In this document: piece by piece, positions 1-9,100 of the stretch | How the letters are laid out: every line of letters begins with the position of its first letter | Numbering within the stretch: position 1 is the stretch's first letter | Assembly: GCA_039801085.1 (NCBI GenBank) | Contig: JBDRTY010000001.1 | Span: 1-64,000, forward strand | DNA length: 64,000 bases | Reading direction: 5' to 3' | Source: a candidate division WOR-3 bacterium | Lineage (GTDB): Bacteria; Hydrothermota; Tepidihabitantia; Tepidihabitantales; Tepidihabitantaceae | Position numbers and translations under genes: made by a program | Notes under the pieces: generated by a model | Seen by the model: the letters and a program-made list of their open reading frames with translations, nothing else | The model's database searches: none | Told to the model about the DNA's origin: nothing

Positions 1-1224
1 GGCGAGGAGCGGACCAACACCACCGACCCGCTGGCAGTCTCAGCCCTGAGCACCATTCCGCCCGGCACCACCATCCCCTGCACCCTGTTTGTCTCCGGCG
101 ACAGCGCCGACTATGCAACGAAGTTTGCAGTTCAGCTGCGGGTAGGGGAACCGCCGCCTCAGCCGGGAACGATCATCTGGGGTCCGAAGGTCTGTCCGGG
201 AATGCCGACCGACTGGGGTTTGTACGGCGTAGCTTATAACACCCGGGACAGTCTGATTTACTGCATCTATTTCTTCAGTGCCCAGGCTTACAAGTATACT
301 TCCGACTCCTTCCTGCAGGCGCGCGGAACGATACCACTGCCCGAGGATTCCTGCACCGATATCGACTACTGCGAGTATGATAATACCTTCTGGGTGGTTG
401 CCAATCCTTCCAAGCGGGTTTATAAAATAACGCCCAGCGGTTCGGTAATCCGTTACTTTTCAGTGACGCAGGCGGATTATCCGGTCGGGGTGACTGAACA
501 TGAGGCGGCTCACCTTGTCTATGTCAGCGACCGCCGGAGTACGACCAATCAGCAGCGGATTTTTGTGTTTGATACGCTGGGAAATCTTCAGACGACAATT
601 ACTCATCCGGTTTCCGGATATTACGGGACAAGGTGTCTGGCGCTTGACTACCATCGTCCCGGGAATCCGCCTTCACTGCTGAATATCTTTACCTGGTTTG
701 ATGCGGGTGGCACAGCGCTTGAATCCTGCGCGGTTACCGAGATTGACCGGGCGAGCGGTGCGCTGCTGAACCGGTTCCGTTTTGTCAATACCGAATGGAA
801 TATCCGGGGTGTTGAGTATGACCCGCGGGATGGTTCGTACTGGGTGACGATTATGCAGTATACCTCCGGTTCCAATAATATGATTTTCAAGATGGTAGGC
901 TTCAACTATGGCGTCGGCGTGGCTGAAGGACCCGGGACCGGGCGGCTGGAGCGGGTGCAGCTGCAGGTGCGTCCGAATCCCTTCCGTGAGCAGACGGTCA
1001 TGGCGATAAGGCTGACAGAACCGTCAGCGGTTGATCTCGAGATCTATGACCGCAGCGGCCGGCTGGTCCGGAATCTGGGACGGGCAGTCCCGGTGGTCAC
1101 CCAGACGGAGTTCATCTGGGACGGTACGGATGACTTTCACCGCAGTGTTGCCCCGGGAATATACTTTTACCGGATTCGGGATGGTCAGCGTGAACTGTGG
1201 GGGAAAATGGTGCTTACCCGCTGA
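1..1224 (+). CDS. Secreted/surface protein with C-terminal sorting domain, 5'-truncated
   Basis: The frame is open from the first base of the window, so only the last 407 residues are visible and the N-terminus lies upstream. The first ATG in frame, at 202, is therefore probably not the start. The middle part is rich in short beta-strand-like stretches and aromatic residues and could be a beta-propeller, but I recognise no specific family. The last about 85 residues begin with the RPNPF motif, continue with the IYDRSGRLVR strand and end in an APGIYFYRI...GKMVLTR pattern. This is the FlgD-Ig-like / T9SS type A sorting-domain pattern, which implies export to the cell surface. The catalytic function, if any, is unknown. 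tRNA genes follow after a 63-base promoter-containing gap. Confidence 0.75.
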   Translation, partial: GEERTNTTDPLAVSALSTIPPGTTIPCTLFVSGDSADYATKFAVQLRVGEPPPQPGTIIWGPKVCPGMPTDWGLYGVAYNTRDSLIYCIYFFSAQAYKYTSDSFLQARGTIPLPEDSCTDIDYCEYDNTFWVVANPSKRVYKITPSGSVIRYFSVTQADYPVGVTEHEAAHLVYVSDRRSTTNQQRIFVFDTLGNLQTTITHPVSGYYGTRCLALDYHRPGNPPSLLNIFTWFDAGGTALESCAVTEIDRASGALLNRFRFVNTEWNIRGVEYDPRDGSYWVTIMQYTSGSNNMIFKMVGFNYGVGVAEGPGTGRLERVQLQVRPNPFREQTVMAIRLTEPSAVDLEIYDRSGRLVRNLGRAVPVVTQTEFIWDGTDDFHRSVAPGIYFYRIRDGQRELWGKMVLTR

Positions 1225-1245
1225 AGGGGACGGTGATTGTAAAAC

Positions 1246-1273
1246 TTGACGGGACGACGAAATAGGGTATATT
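1246..1273 (+). promoter_or_regulatory. Promoter for the tRNA/tuf cluster
   Basis: TTGACG at 1246-1251 and TATATT at 1268-1273 are separated by 16 bases. The -10 box ends 14 bases before the first tRNA-Thr gene. This is the natural sigma-70-type start for the stable RNA cluster. Confidence 0.65.
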
Positions 1274-1287
1274 ATTAACTTGGAATT

Positions 1288-1360
1288 GCCGACATAGCTC
1301 AGCCGGTAGAGCAGAGGTTTTGTAAACCTCAGGTCGGGGGTTCGACTCCCTCTGTCGGCT
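1288..1360 (+). tRNA. tRNA-Thr (anticodon TGT)
   Basis: A 73-base cloverleaf with a 7-bp acceptor stem (GCCGACA with TGTCGGC) and discriminator T. The anticodon stem is GAGGT/ACCTC around loop TTTGTAA, giving anticodon TGT (codon ACA). The T-arm GGTTCGACTCC is normal. No CCA is encoded at the 3' end, so it must be added by tRNA nucleotidyltransferase. It is the equivalent of E. coli thrU by position and anticodon. Confidence 0.96.
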
Positions 1361-1369
1361 GAAAAAGAT

Positions 1370-1452
1370 GGACGGGTTCCCGAGTGGTTAAAGGGGGCAG
1401 ACTGTAAATCTGCTGGCGAACGCCTACGGAGGTTCGAATCCTTCCCCGTCCA
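1370..1452 (+). tRNA. tRNA-Tyr (anticodon GTA)
   Basis: An 83-base class II tRNA with a long variable arm. Acceptor GGACGGG pairs with CCCGTCC and the discriminator is A. Anticodon stem GCAGA/TCTGC encloses CTGTAAA, giving GTA. No encoded CCA. It lies 9 bases after tRNA-Thr(TGT), the same order as E. coli thrU-tyrU. Confidence 0.96.
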
Positions 1453-1472
1453 TTTGCATTTTTTAAGCCCGT

Positions 1473-1543
1473 GCGGGCGTGGTGTAATGGTAGCACAACA
1501 GCCTTCCAAGCTGTTTGCGTGGGTTCGACTCCCATCGCCCGCT
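1473..1543 (+). tRNA. tRNA-Gly (anticodon TCC)
   Basis: A 71-base tRNA with acceptor GCGGGCG/CGCCCGC and discriminator T. Anticodon stem ACAGC/GCTGT encloses CTTCCAA, giving TCC, which reads GGA and GGG. No encoded CCA. It corresponds by position to E. coli glyT. Confidence 0.96.
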
Positions 1544-1574
1544 AAGCGGAGAGATTTTGGATTGAAAGAAATTG

Positions 1575-1602
1575 TTGACAAGAAATAAGTTATAATTATA
1601 AT
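1575..1602 (+). promoter_or_regulatory. Consensus promoter upstream of tRNA-Thr(GGT)-tuf
   Basis: A perfect TTGACA at 1575-1580 and a perfect TATAAT at 1597-1602 are 16 bases apart, in an AT-rich stretch. The -10 box ends 12 bases before tRNA-Thr(GGT). This second, stronger promoter inside the tRNA cluster would drive tRNA-Thr(GGT), tuf and the following translation/transcription genes separately from the upstream tRNAs. Confidence 0.8.
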
Positions 1603-1614
1603 TATTGAACTTTT

Positions 1615-1687
1615 GCCCATGTAGCTCAGTCGGCAGAGCACTTCCTTGGTAAGGAAGAGGTCGCCGGTTCAATTCCGGCCGTGGGCT
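1615..1687 (+). tRNA. tRNA-Thr (anticodon GGT)
   Basis: A 73-base tRNA with acceptor GCCCATG/CGTGGGC (one T-G pair) and discriminator T. Anticodon stem CTTCC/GGAAG encloses TTGGTAA, giving GGT (codons ACC/ACT). No encoded CCA. It directly precedes tuf, as thrT precedes tufB in E. coli. Confidence 0.96.
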
Positions 1688-1759
1688 GAATAATCAGTTA
1701 AAGCGGTTTGTGTTTAAGTGAGAGAAAAATAAGGATTTGAATACAAGGAGGAAAGGACC

Positions 1760-2962
1760 ATGGCTAAGGCAAAGTTTGAACGGAAGAAACCGCATGTCAA
1801 TGTCGGGACGATCGGTCATGTGGACCACGGTAAAACGACCTTGACATCGGCGATTACCAAGGTGCTCGCAACCAAGGGGCTGGCGACCTATACAACCTAT
1901 GATCAGGTGGCAAAAGCCAGCGAAGCCCACGGCCGGCGGGATGAGACGAAGATTCTGACAATCGCAGTTTCGCATGTGGAGTATGAGAGTGAGAAAAGAC
2001 ATTACGCCCATATCGACTGTCCGGGGCACGCTGATTACATCAAGAACATGATCACCGGCGCCGCCCAGATGGACGGGGCGATTCTGGTGGTTTCGGCAGC
2101 GGACGGCCCGATGCCGCAGACAACCGAGCACATTCTGCTGGCACGGCAGGTTAATGTGCCGGCGGTCGTGGTCTATCTGAATAAAGTGGATCTGGTTGAC
2201 GATCCGGATCTCATTGAACTGGTTTCTGAAGAAATCAAGGACATTCTGAATAAATACGGATTCCCGGGAGATAAGACACCGATTATCAGGGGCAGTGCAC
2301 TGAAGGCACTGCAGGAGGATTCCGGACCGAATGTGGACTCAATCTGGGAGCTGATCAAGGCGCTGGATGATTTCATTCCGGAGCCGGTCCGGGACATCGA
2401 CAAGCCGTTCCTGATGCCGATCGAGGACATTTTCTCAATTACCGGACGCGGTACGGTAGTTACCGGCAGAGTGGAACGGGGAATCCTCAAACCCGGCAGT
2501 GAAGTGGAAATCATCGGCTTTGGCAAGCATGATAAGGTGGTAGTTACCAGCATTGAGATGTTCCGCAAGGTTCTGGATGATGCGCGGGCTGGTGACAATG
2601 TCGGTCTCCTGCTGCGGGGTGTGAGCAAGGAGGAAGTGGAACGGGGTATGGTTGTGGCAGCGCCGGGTTCGATCAAACCCTACAAGAAATTCAAAGCCGA
2701 GGTTTATGTTCTGACCAAGGAGGAAGGTGGAAGGCATACACCGTTCTTCCCCGGTTACCGGCCGCAGTTTTATATCCGCACGACCGATGTCACCGGCACG
2801 GTTCAGCTGCCCCCCGGTGTGGAGATGGTGATGCCTGGTGACCATGTGACGATGGAGATTGAGCTGATTACGCCCGTTGCGCTGGAGCAGAATTCCAAAT
2901 TCGCAATTCGCGAGGGTGGCCGGACAGTGGGTGCAGGAACGGTAGTCGAGATTATTGAGTAA
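1760..2962 (+). CDS. tuf: Elongation factor Tu
   Basis: A 400-residue GTPase that delivers aminoacyl-tRNA to the ribosome. The P-loop is GHVDHGKT (residues 19-26), followed by DCPGH (86-90) and NKVD (141-144). The beta-barrel domains 2 and 3 follow, ending in the conserved [14 protein letters not shown] strong GGAGG lies 8-9 bases before the ATG. The gene follows tRNA-Thr(GGT), as tufB does in E. coli. Switch I is unusual: the near-universal EEKARGITI segment is replaced by residues 54-68, reading [15 protein letters not shown]. This keeps the Mg-coordinating threonine (T67) but adds about five residues and loses the RG pair. From memory, planctomycete EF-Tu proteins have a comparable RDATKTVTI form. 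The rest of the protein is ordinary EF-Tu. Confidence 0.97.
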   Translation: MAKAKFERKKPHVNVGTIGHVDHGKTTLTSAITKVLATKGLATYTTYDQVAKASEAHGRRDETKILTIAVSHVEYESEKRHYAHIDCPGHADYIKNMITGAAQMDGAILVVSAADGPMPQTTEHILLARQVNVPAVVVYLNKVDLVDDPDLIELVSEEIKDILNKYGFPGDKTPIIRGSALKALQEDSGPNVDSIWELIKALDDFIPEPVRDIDKPFLMPIEDIFSITGRGTVVTGRVERGILKPGSEVEIIGFGKHDKVVVTSIEMFRKVLDDARAGDNVGLLLRGVSKEEVERGMVVAAPGSIKPYKKFKAEVYVLTKEEGGRHTPFFPGYRPQFYIRTTDVTGTVQLPPGVEMVMPGDHVTMEIELITPVALEQNSKFAIREGGRTVGAGTVVEIIE

Positions 2963-2964
2963 AG

Positions 2965-3111
2965 ATGCGTATATTTGTTACCCTGGCTTGTGCAGAGTGC
3001 AAGAGTCGGAATTATCATACGGACAAGAATAAAAAGAAAACTCAGCGGATGGAATTGAAGAAATTCTGTCCCAGCTGTAAAAAACATACAGTTCACAAGG
3101 AGGTTAAATAG
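2965..3111 (+). CDS. rpmG: 50S ribosomal protein L33
   Basis: A 48-residue protein starting two bases after the tuf stop codon. It has the zinc-binding arrangement of L33: a CAEC pair (residues 9-12) and a CPSC pair (35-38), joined by the typical NYHTDKNKK stretch. L33 sits near the E-site side of the 50S subunit. The stop codon TAG at 3109-3111 overlaps the first two bases of the following tRNA-Trp gene, so mRNA and tRNA must come from the same transcript or compete for it. The tuf-rpmG-trnW-secE order is widespread in bacteria. Confidence 0.93.
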   Translation: MRIFVTLACAECKSRNYHTDKNKKKTQRMELKKFCPSCKKHTVHKEVK

Positions 3112-3182
3112 GCCAGTAGCTCTAACGGTAGAGCGGCGGACTCCAAATCCGTAGGTTGGGGGTTCAAATCCCTCCTGGCCTG
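3110..3182 (+). tRNA. tRNA-Trp (anticodon CCA)
   Basis: A 73-base tRNA with acceptor AGGCCAG/CTGGCCT and discriminator G, as expected for tRNA-Trp. Anticodon stem GCGGA/TCCGT encloses CTCCAAA, giving CCA. No 3' CCA is encoded. Its first two bases are the last two of the rpmG stop codon, and its 3' end lies only 8 bases before the secE start codon. Confidence 0.95.
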
Positions 3183-3190
3183 TAAGAAAA

Positions 3191-3382
3191 ATGAATATCT
3201 GGAAAAAAATTAAAGAGTACATCAAGGATGTAATCAGTGAACTGAAAAAAGTAAGCTGGGTAAAACCGCGTGAACTCTGGACTACCACACTGGTGGTTAT
3301 TGCTTTTTCGGCGGTACTGGGCGGGTTCATCGGTTTGTGTGACTTTATTTTCTCCCGTTTGCTGGCACTGATTCTGCGGTAA
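3191..3382 (+). CDS. secE: Preprotein translocase subunit SecE
   Basis: A 63-residue single-span membrane protein that stabilises SecY in the SecYEG channel. It has the short bacterial form: an amphipathic helix with the conserved ELKKVSWVKPREL (about residues 17-29), then one transmembrane helix of about 20 residues. It is followed by nusG, its usual partner. No Shine-Dalgarno sequence precedes it: only TAAGAAAA separates the ATG from the end of tRNA-Trp. After tRNA 3' processing the mRNA would have an almost absent leader. Confidence 0.95.
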   Translation: MNIWKKIKEYIKDVISELKKVSWVKPRELWTTTLVVIAFSAVLGGFIGLCDFIFSRLLALILR

Positions 3383-3400
3383 TCAAATGGGAAAGGCGCG

Positions 3401-3925
3401 ATGAAGTTTTTTGTGGTTCATACCTACACCGGCAGAGAGAAGAAGGTGAAAGAGCTGCTGGAGAAGGCGATCAAGATGCAGGGTAAGGAGGAACTTTTCG
3501 GACGGGTGATTCTGCCGGCAGAGAAGGTTGCCCGGGTGCGCAAGTCAAAGATTGTTACGGAAGAAAAGCGGTTGTATCCAGGATATATTGTCGTCGAGAT
3601 GGAGCCGGTTGAGGAGGCGCTTAAGCTGGTAACATCAATTCCCGGGGTTACACATATTCTCGGGACAAAACAGCGACCGCTGGCGCTGTCGGAAGATGAG
3701 GTAACGGCAATCTGTGAACAGATTGAGCAGGGCAAGGACCGGATTGAACCGGAGGCGCCGTTTGAGAAAGGGGAGACGGTAAAGGTAACAAAGGGACCGT
3801 TTGCGGGGTTTACCGGGACGGTGGAGGAGATTATACCGGAACGGCGCCGGGTCAAGGTGATGGTTACCATTTTCGGACGCCCAACGCCAATTGACCTCGA
3901 TTTTCTCGAGGTCCAGCCAATTTAG
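3401..3925 (+). CDS. nusG: Transcription termination/antitermination protein NusG
   Basis: A 174-residue protein that binds RNA polymerase and couples it to the ribosome or Rho. The NGN domain starts [14 protein letters not shown] and includes [10 protein letters not shown] (about residues 60-70). The C-terminal KOW domain has [18 protein letters not shown]. Length and domain order are those of ordinary bacterial NusG, without a lineage-specific insertion. It sits between secE and rplK as in most bacteria. Confidence 0.96.
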   Translation: MKFFVVHTYTGREKKVKELLEKAIKMQGKEELFGRVILPAEKVARVRKSKIVTEEKRLYPGYIVVEMEPVEEALKLVTSIPGVTHILGTKQRPLALSEDEVTAICEQIEQGKDRIEPEAPFEKGETVKVTKGPFAGFTGTVEEIIPERRRVKVMVTIFGRPTPIDLDFLEVQPI

Positions 3926-3937
3926 GGAGGATTTGTT

Positions 3938-4369
3938 ATGATGACGAAGAAAGTTCTCGCAGTAGTTAAATTACAGATTCCCGCAGGTCAGGCGACTGCA
4001 GCACCACCAGTTGGTCCGGCACTGGGGCAGCACGGTGTGAATATTGCGGAGTTTATCCGGGCTTTCAATGAGGCAACAAAGCGGGAGCCGCCAGGAATGC
4101 TGATTCCGGTGATTGTTACGATTTACGCCGACCGGAAATTTACATTCGTGACCAAAAGTCCGCCGGCATCGGTGCTGTTGAAGCAGGCAGCCGGACTGGC
4201 AAAGGGTTCGGCTGAACCCAACCGGGTAAAGGTGGGTGTGGTAACCAGAAAGGCGATCCGGGAAATTGCGGAAAAGAAGATGAAGGACCTGAATGCCAGC
4301 AGTCTGGAGGCGGCAATAAAAATCATCGAAGGGACCGCCCGTTCGATGGGACTTACAGTGGAGGGTTAA
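3938..4369 (+). CDS. rplK: 50S ribosomal protein L11
   Basis: A 143-residue protein with the L11 N-terminal signature ([20 protein letters not shown], about residues 12-31) and a C-terminal rRNA-binding domain ending in [11 protein letters not shown]11 forms the GTPase-associated centre with 23S rRNA. Two adjacent ATG codons are possible. The first, 7 bases after GGAGG, is used here; the second would remove one methionine. The stop codon is followed at once by rplA: its last base is the first base of the rplA ATG. Confidence 0.96.
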   Translation: MMTKKVLAVVKLQIPAGQATAAPPVGPALGQHGVNIAEFIRAFNEATKREPPGMLIPVIVTIYADRKFTFVTKSPPASVLLKQAAGLAKGSAEPNRVKVGVVTRKAIREIAEKKMKDLNASSLEAAIKIIEGTARSMGLTVEG

Positions 4370-5079
4370 TGAGACACAGTAAACGATATCGTCAACTGCG
4401 GGAGAAGATCGACCGCTTGAAAAGTTATTCACTCGCTGAGGCGGTCCGGCTGGTCAAGGAAAACGCCAATGCCAAATTTGATGAATCGGTAGAGGTGGCG
4501 GTCAGGCTGGGGATTGATCCGAAAAAGCAGGAACAGGCGGTTGCCGGGACGGTGACGCTTCCGCATGGCACCGGTAAAAAGGTGAGGGTACTTGCCTTTG
4601 TCAAGGGAGATAAGGTGGATGAAGCCCGGGCCGCCGGGGCCGATTATGTGGGGTTTGAGGATCTGGTGGAGAAAATCAGTTCTGGCTGGACCGATTTTGA
4701 TATCGCAGTGGCAACCCCGGACACCATGCCTGCGGTCGGAAAACTGGGTAAGATTTTAGGACCGAAAGGATTGATGCCATCCCCGAAAACCCAGACCGTG
4801 ACCTTTGATATCGGGAATGCAATCCGTGCTCTTAAGGCGGGAAGAATCAATTATCGAAATGACAAAACCGGAAATGTCCATGCGGTGGTCGGGAAGGTCT
4901 CATTTGCACCGGAACAGCTGATTGACAATATCCAAACCTTTGTCCGGGAGCTGATGAAGAACAAACCCTCAACCGCCAAGGGGCAGTTTATCCGCAAAGT
5001 GGTTATTTCCTCGACTATGGGGGTGGGGATTAGAGTTGACACCAAGGAATTCAGTGAAGCGGTGAAACGCGAGGTTTAA
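4369..5079 (+). CDS. rplA: 50S ribosomal protein L1
   Basis: A 236-residue L1 stalk protein. It has the standard features: [12 protein letters not shown] near the N-terminus, the [11 protein letters not shown] signature in the middle, and [17 protein letters not shown]. In many bacteria L1 represses its own rplKA mRNA; I did not identify a matching operator here. One base is shared with rplK, and rplJ starts 1 base after the stop, so translational coupling is likely. Confidence 0.96.
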   Translation: MRHSKRYRQLREKIDRLKSYSLAEAVRLVKENANAKFDESVEVAVRLGIDPKKQEQAVAGTVTLPHGTGKKVRVLAFVKGDKVDEARAAGADYVGFEDLVEKISSGWTDFDIAVATPDTMPAVGKLGKILGPKGLMPSPKTQTVTFDIGNAIRALKAGRINYRNDKTGNVHAVVGKVSFAPEQLIDNIQTFVRELMKNKPSTAKGQFIRKVVISSTMGVGIRVDTKEFSEAVKREV

Positions 5080-5080
5080 A

Positions 5081-5614
5081 ATGCCCAAGGAAGAAAAGGT
5101 TAAATTTATTGAAGATCTGCAGTCAAAAATCAAGGCAGCGACTGCACTCTATTTTCTCGACTTCAGCGGACTGCCGGCGAATGACTTTAATGAGTTCCGG
5201 CGCAGCGCCCGGGAGCAGAATATGATGGTGAAGGTAGTAAAGAATCAGCTCGCACTGAGGGCGCTGAAGGCATCGGGCGTTCCCGATGGGATTGATCAAG
5301 TCCTCCGCGGTCCGACCTCCATGATTTTTGCAGTTGATGATCCGGTTGCGCCCGCACGTTTCCTGAAGGATATGGGTAAACGGATACCCAACATCAGGTT
5401 CAAGGGTGCCTATCTGGAAAATACAGTTTACACCGCCGAGCAGTTCGACCTTTTGGCGAATCTGCCGACCAAGCAGGACCTGCGCGCCGAACTGGTGGGC
5501 GTTCTTGCCGGCCCCATATCAGGACTTGCTGGAGTGCTGGAGGGTATGCTGGCAGAGCTGGTTTGGGTGCTTGAGCAACTGGAGCAGAAAAAAAGTACCG
5601 TGTCCGGGAGTTAA
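5081..5614 (+). CDS. rplJ: 50S ribosomal protein L10
   Basis: A 177-residue L10. The N-terminal domain, with ALYFLDFSGLPANDFNEFR, binds 23S rRNA. The C-terminal helix (about residues 135-172) would carry L7/L12 dimers. It starts one base after rplA, so there is no room for the separate L10 leader found before rplJ in E. coli. Any autoregulation must act further upstream or in the gap before rplL. Confidence 0.94.
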   Translation: MPKEEKVKFIEDLQSKIKAATALYFLDFSGLPANDFNEFRRSAREQNMMVKVVKNQLALRALKASGVPDGIDQVLRGPTSMIFAVDDPVAPARFLKDMGKRIPNIRFKGAYLENTVYTAEQFDLLANLPTKQDLRAELVGVLAGPISGLAGVLEGMLAELVWVLEQLEQKKSTVSGS

Positions 5615-5695
5615 TCATGGCGTCCCGGGATATTGATCCAAGATTGCTGCTTCTAAGCAAAATGGCTGAAAAATTTCTAAATTAAGGAGGAAAAA

Positions 5696-6091
5696 ATGTC
5701 TGAGGATAAAGTTCAGCAGTTAATTGCTACGATTGAAGGGTTGACCGTGACCGAACTGGCAGCACTGGTAAAGGAGTTGAAGGAGAAATTCGGGGTGACA
5801 GCTCCCGCATTTGTTGCCGGGGTGGCAGCTCCTCAAGCTGCGGCCGGTGGTGCAGCAACGGATACCAAGGCAGAGGAAAAGACCGAGTTCACCGTTACCC
5901 TGGTTTCAGTTGGTGACAAGAAGATCCAGGTGCTCAAGGAGCTGCGTGCTCTGACTCAGCTGGGTTTGAAGGAGGCAAAGGATATTATTGAGAAGACACC
6001 AAGTGTTATTAAGGAGAATGTCAGTCGGGAGGAGGCGGAGCGCCTGAAGGCGAAGCTGGAAGAAGTCGGTGCCAAGGTGGAAATTAAGTAA
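5696..6091 (+). CDS. rplL: 50S ribosomal protein L7/L12
   Basis: A 131-residue acidic stalk protein that recruits translational GTPases. It has the N-terminal dimerisation helices ([19 protein letters not shown]), an alanine-rich hinge (about residues 42-62) and the C-terminal domain with [20 protein letters not shown] and KEAKDIIE. A strong AAGGAGG lies 6 bases before the ATG. The 81-base gap after rplJ holds no other gene; the very strong ribosome-binding site suits a protein needed in four or more copies per ribosome. Confidence 0.96.
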   Translation: MSEDKVQQLIATIEGLTVTELAALVKELKEKFGVTAPAFVAGVAAPQAAAGGAATDTKAEEKTEFTVTLVSVGDKKIQVLKELRALTQLGLKEAKDIIEKTPSVIKENVSREEAERLKAKLEEVGAKVEIK

Positions 6092-6098
6092 GATTTCC

Positions 6099-6129
6099 CT
6101 GGTCCGCGGTTGTGCAGCAGAGGAACCAG
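6099..6129 (+). promoter_or_regulatory. Possible RNA hairpin between rplL and rpoB
   Basis: CTGGTCC at 6099-6105 can pair with GGAACCAG at 6122-6129, with one bulged A, forming a 7-bp stem around a 16-base loop. No T-run follows, so this is not an intrinsic terminator. In E. coli the same gap carries an attenuator and an RNase III site that set the ribosomal protein to RNA polymerase ratio. A similar role here is inference only. Confidence 0.3.
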
Positions 6130-6181
6130 CGGTTGAGCGGTTTATTTAGCACGGGTGGAGCGTAAACAGGAAAGAGAGTAA

Positions 6182-9100
6182 ATGAGTATAAAACAGAAAA
6201 ACTTTGCAAAGAGTCGGACGGTCCTTGAAATTCCCAATCTGCTTTCGCTCCAGTGGGAGTCGTTTGCCGAATTTACCCAGTTCAATGTCGCACCGGAACA
6301 ACGCAAGGTGCAGGGGCTGGAAGCGGTGTTCCGGGAGATGTTTCCGGTTGTTGATGAACACAAGAACTTCCGTCTTGAGTATGTGCGCTACGAATTTGGC
6401 GAGCCTCGCTATTCTCCCGAAGAGGCGATTGCGCGGGGAACTACTTATGCCCTGCCGCTCAAGGTGATCTTCCGTCTGGTCAGAACCGGATGGAAAAAAG
6501 ATAAATTGCGGGATACCGACGTTGGTGAACCGGAAGTGAAGGATGTAATCGAACAGGAGGTATATTTCTGTGAGCTCCCTTGGATGACGGTAAACGGCTC
6601 ATTCATTATTAACGGGGTTGAAAGAGTAGTCGTAAGCCAGCTGCATCGTTCCCCCGGAGTCTATTTCTCAGAGGAAGAGGAAGAATTGTCGGCACTGCTG
6701 GTTCCATTGCGGGGAGCCTGGTTTGAGCTGGTCGTAGATAAGAATCAGACGCTGATGGTAGTCCTTGATCGTAAGAAACGGGTATCTGCCGGGACATTCC
6801 TTCAAGCCTTGGGATATACCCATGCTGATGTGCTCAGAAAGCTGTTCAAGGTAGAGCGACGGAAACTGCAGCTGGGAGATGTTCTTGCGGAAGATATAAA
6901 AATAGAGGATACAGATGTTACCGAGGCGAAACGGGAGCCAGTAGTTTTAGCAAGGGCGGCAGAGCGTATTACCGAAGGTCTTTATGAATATCTCACTGCC
7001 AAGGGGATTGAGGAGGCGGAAATTGTCGTTTCCGGTCAGCCGGGTATCGATATTATTGTGAATACACTCGAAACCGACAAGGCCAGTTCCAAGGATGATG
7101 CGGTAAAAAGGATATATCTGCGCTTGCGAAACATCGTACCGCATTCGCTGGAAGTTGCGGAAAATATGATTGCGGCGATGCTGTTTGATCCGCGGCGATT
7201 TGACCTGGGCCGGGTCGGGCGTCTCAAGCTGAATCAGCGGCTCTGGCTCAGGACCAGTCCGAATCAGACTGCGCTTGATATCAATGATATCTTTTCAATT
7301 ATTGACCGAATCCTGCGAATCGCGGCAGAAGCGCAGCTGGCAGTACTCAAGATCGAATGCAAAGACAGGCATGATGTAGATACGATTGTCAATCTATTGA
7401 CAGAGAGTGGCGCTGCTCCTGATAAATACGAGTTTTTTGATCGTAATCGCATAGTGGAACTGTGGTTTAAATCTGAGGATTTGGGAAAGCTGGCGCGCGA
7501 GATTTTACATCGGGCGGGCTACAAATCAGATTTGCAGATGTTCCGATACGGGCTGGATGATGTTGATCATCTGGGCAGCAGGCGGGTAAGAAGAGTCGGG
7601 GAGCTGCTGGAGAACCAGTTCCGGCTCGCATTGACCCAGCTTGCTCAAAATGTCCGGGAAAGGGCAGCGTTTGTTGACGATGCGCAGCTGGTGCCTCAGG
7701 AGTTGGTGAATACTCGGGTAGTTGCAAATGCGGTCATGCAGTTTTTTACCCAGAGCCAGCTGTGTCAGTTTATGGAGCAGACCAACCCGCTTGCTGAGTT
7801 GACGCATAAGCGGCGGGTTTCGACTCTTGGTCCCGGAGGATTAACCAAGGAGACGGCCGGCTTTGAAGTCCGCGATGTGCATTATTCTCATTACGGCCGG
7901 CTCTGTCCGATTGAAACTCCTGAAGGTCCGAATATCGGTTTAATTGCCACGGTTGCCACTTACGCCCGTATTGATCCTTACGGATTTATTAGTACTCCTT
8001 ACTGGCAGGTAAAGGATGGCAGGGTGATCATGGGGAAGGGAAAGGAGGTTTACCTAACGCCTGATGAGGAGGACCGTTATACTATTGCTCAAGCGACCTC
8101 GGAACTCCTTCCCGATGGCAGTTTTGCCAAATCGGAGGTTATCTGTCGTCGACGGGGCGATGTAGTGGTAGTCCCGGTGGAAGAAGTTGATTTTATAGAT
8201 GTTTCTCCGAAGCAGCTGTTTGCTCCTTCAACAGTTATGATTCCGTTTCTGGAGCATGACGATGCTGACCGGGCATTAATGGGTGCCAACATGCAGCGGC
8301 AGGCGGTTCCGCTCCTCGTGCCTCAGAAACCATTAGTGGCTACCGGAGTTGAAGAGAAATTTGCGACTGAATCGGGTGCAGTGGTTATTGCTCAGGAGGA
8401 TGGAATTGTTACAAAAGTTGATGCCAGACGGATCATTGTTCGCACTGAAAAGGGGCTGGTAGAACACCGGTTGATAAAATACCGGAAATCCAATCAGTAT
8501 ACCTGTCTGAACCAGCGGCCGGTAGTCCGGGTTGGTGATGAGGTGAAAAAAGGAGATCTGCTCGCCGACGGACCGGCGACAGATGAGGGCCAGCTGGCGC
8601 TGGGGAGGAATGTGCTGGTGGCGTTTGTGCCCTGGCGGGGATATAATTACGAAGATGCGATTATCGTTTCCGAAGATTTATTAAAAGAAGACGCGTTTAC
8701 ATCTATTCAGATTCTGGAGTTTGAAATCCAAGCCCGGGAGACGCGGTTAGGCCCGGAGCAGATTACTCGTGATATTCCCGGAGCAACTGAAGACGAGCTG
8801 AGGAATCTGGATGAGTTTGGAATTGTGCGGATCGGAGCGGAGGTTGGTCCTGGTGATATCCTTGTGGGCAGGATTACCCCCAAGGGGGAAACTGAATACA
8901 CTCCAGAAGAACGGCTTTTGAGAGCGATTTTCGGAGAGAAGGCAGCAAATGTAAAGGATACATCATTACGGGTGGAACCCGGGGTTTTTGGGACAGTAAT
9001 TGATCGGCGAATTCTCTCCCGGAAACTTAATGACCGACTTTCCCGCCGGCTGGAAAAGGAACGGGTGAATGAGGCAGAAAATCGTTATGAGGTGAAGAAA

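Noticed and set aside
1024-1641. A 205-codon open frame on the - strand across the tRNA genes
   Set aside because: It runs antisense through three tRNA genes and the end of a coding region; its translation looks like the well-known spurious protein made from tRNA clusters.
6099-6129. Intrinsic terminator between rplL and rpoB
   Set aside because: A stem is present but no T-run follows, and rpoB must be read through.
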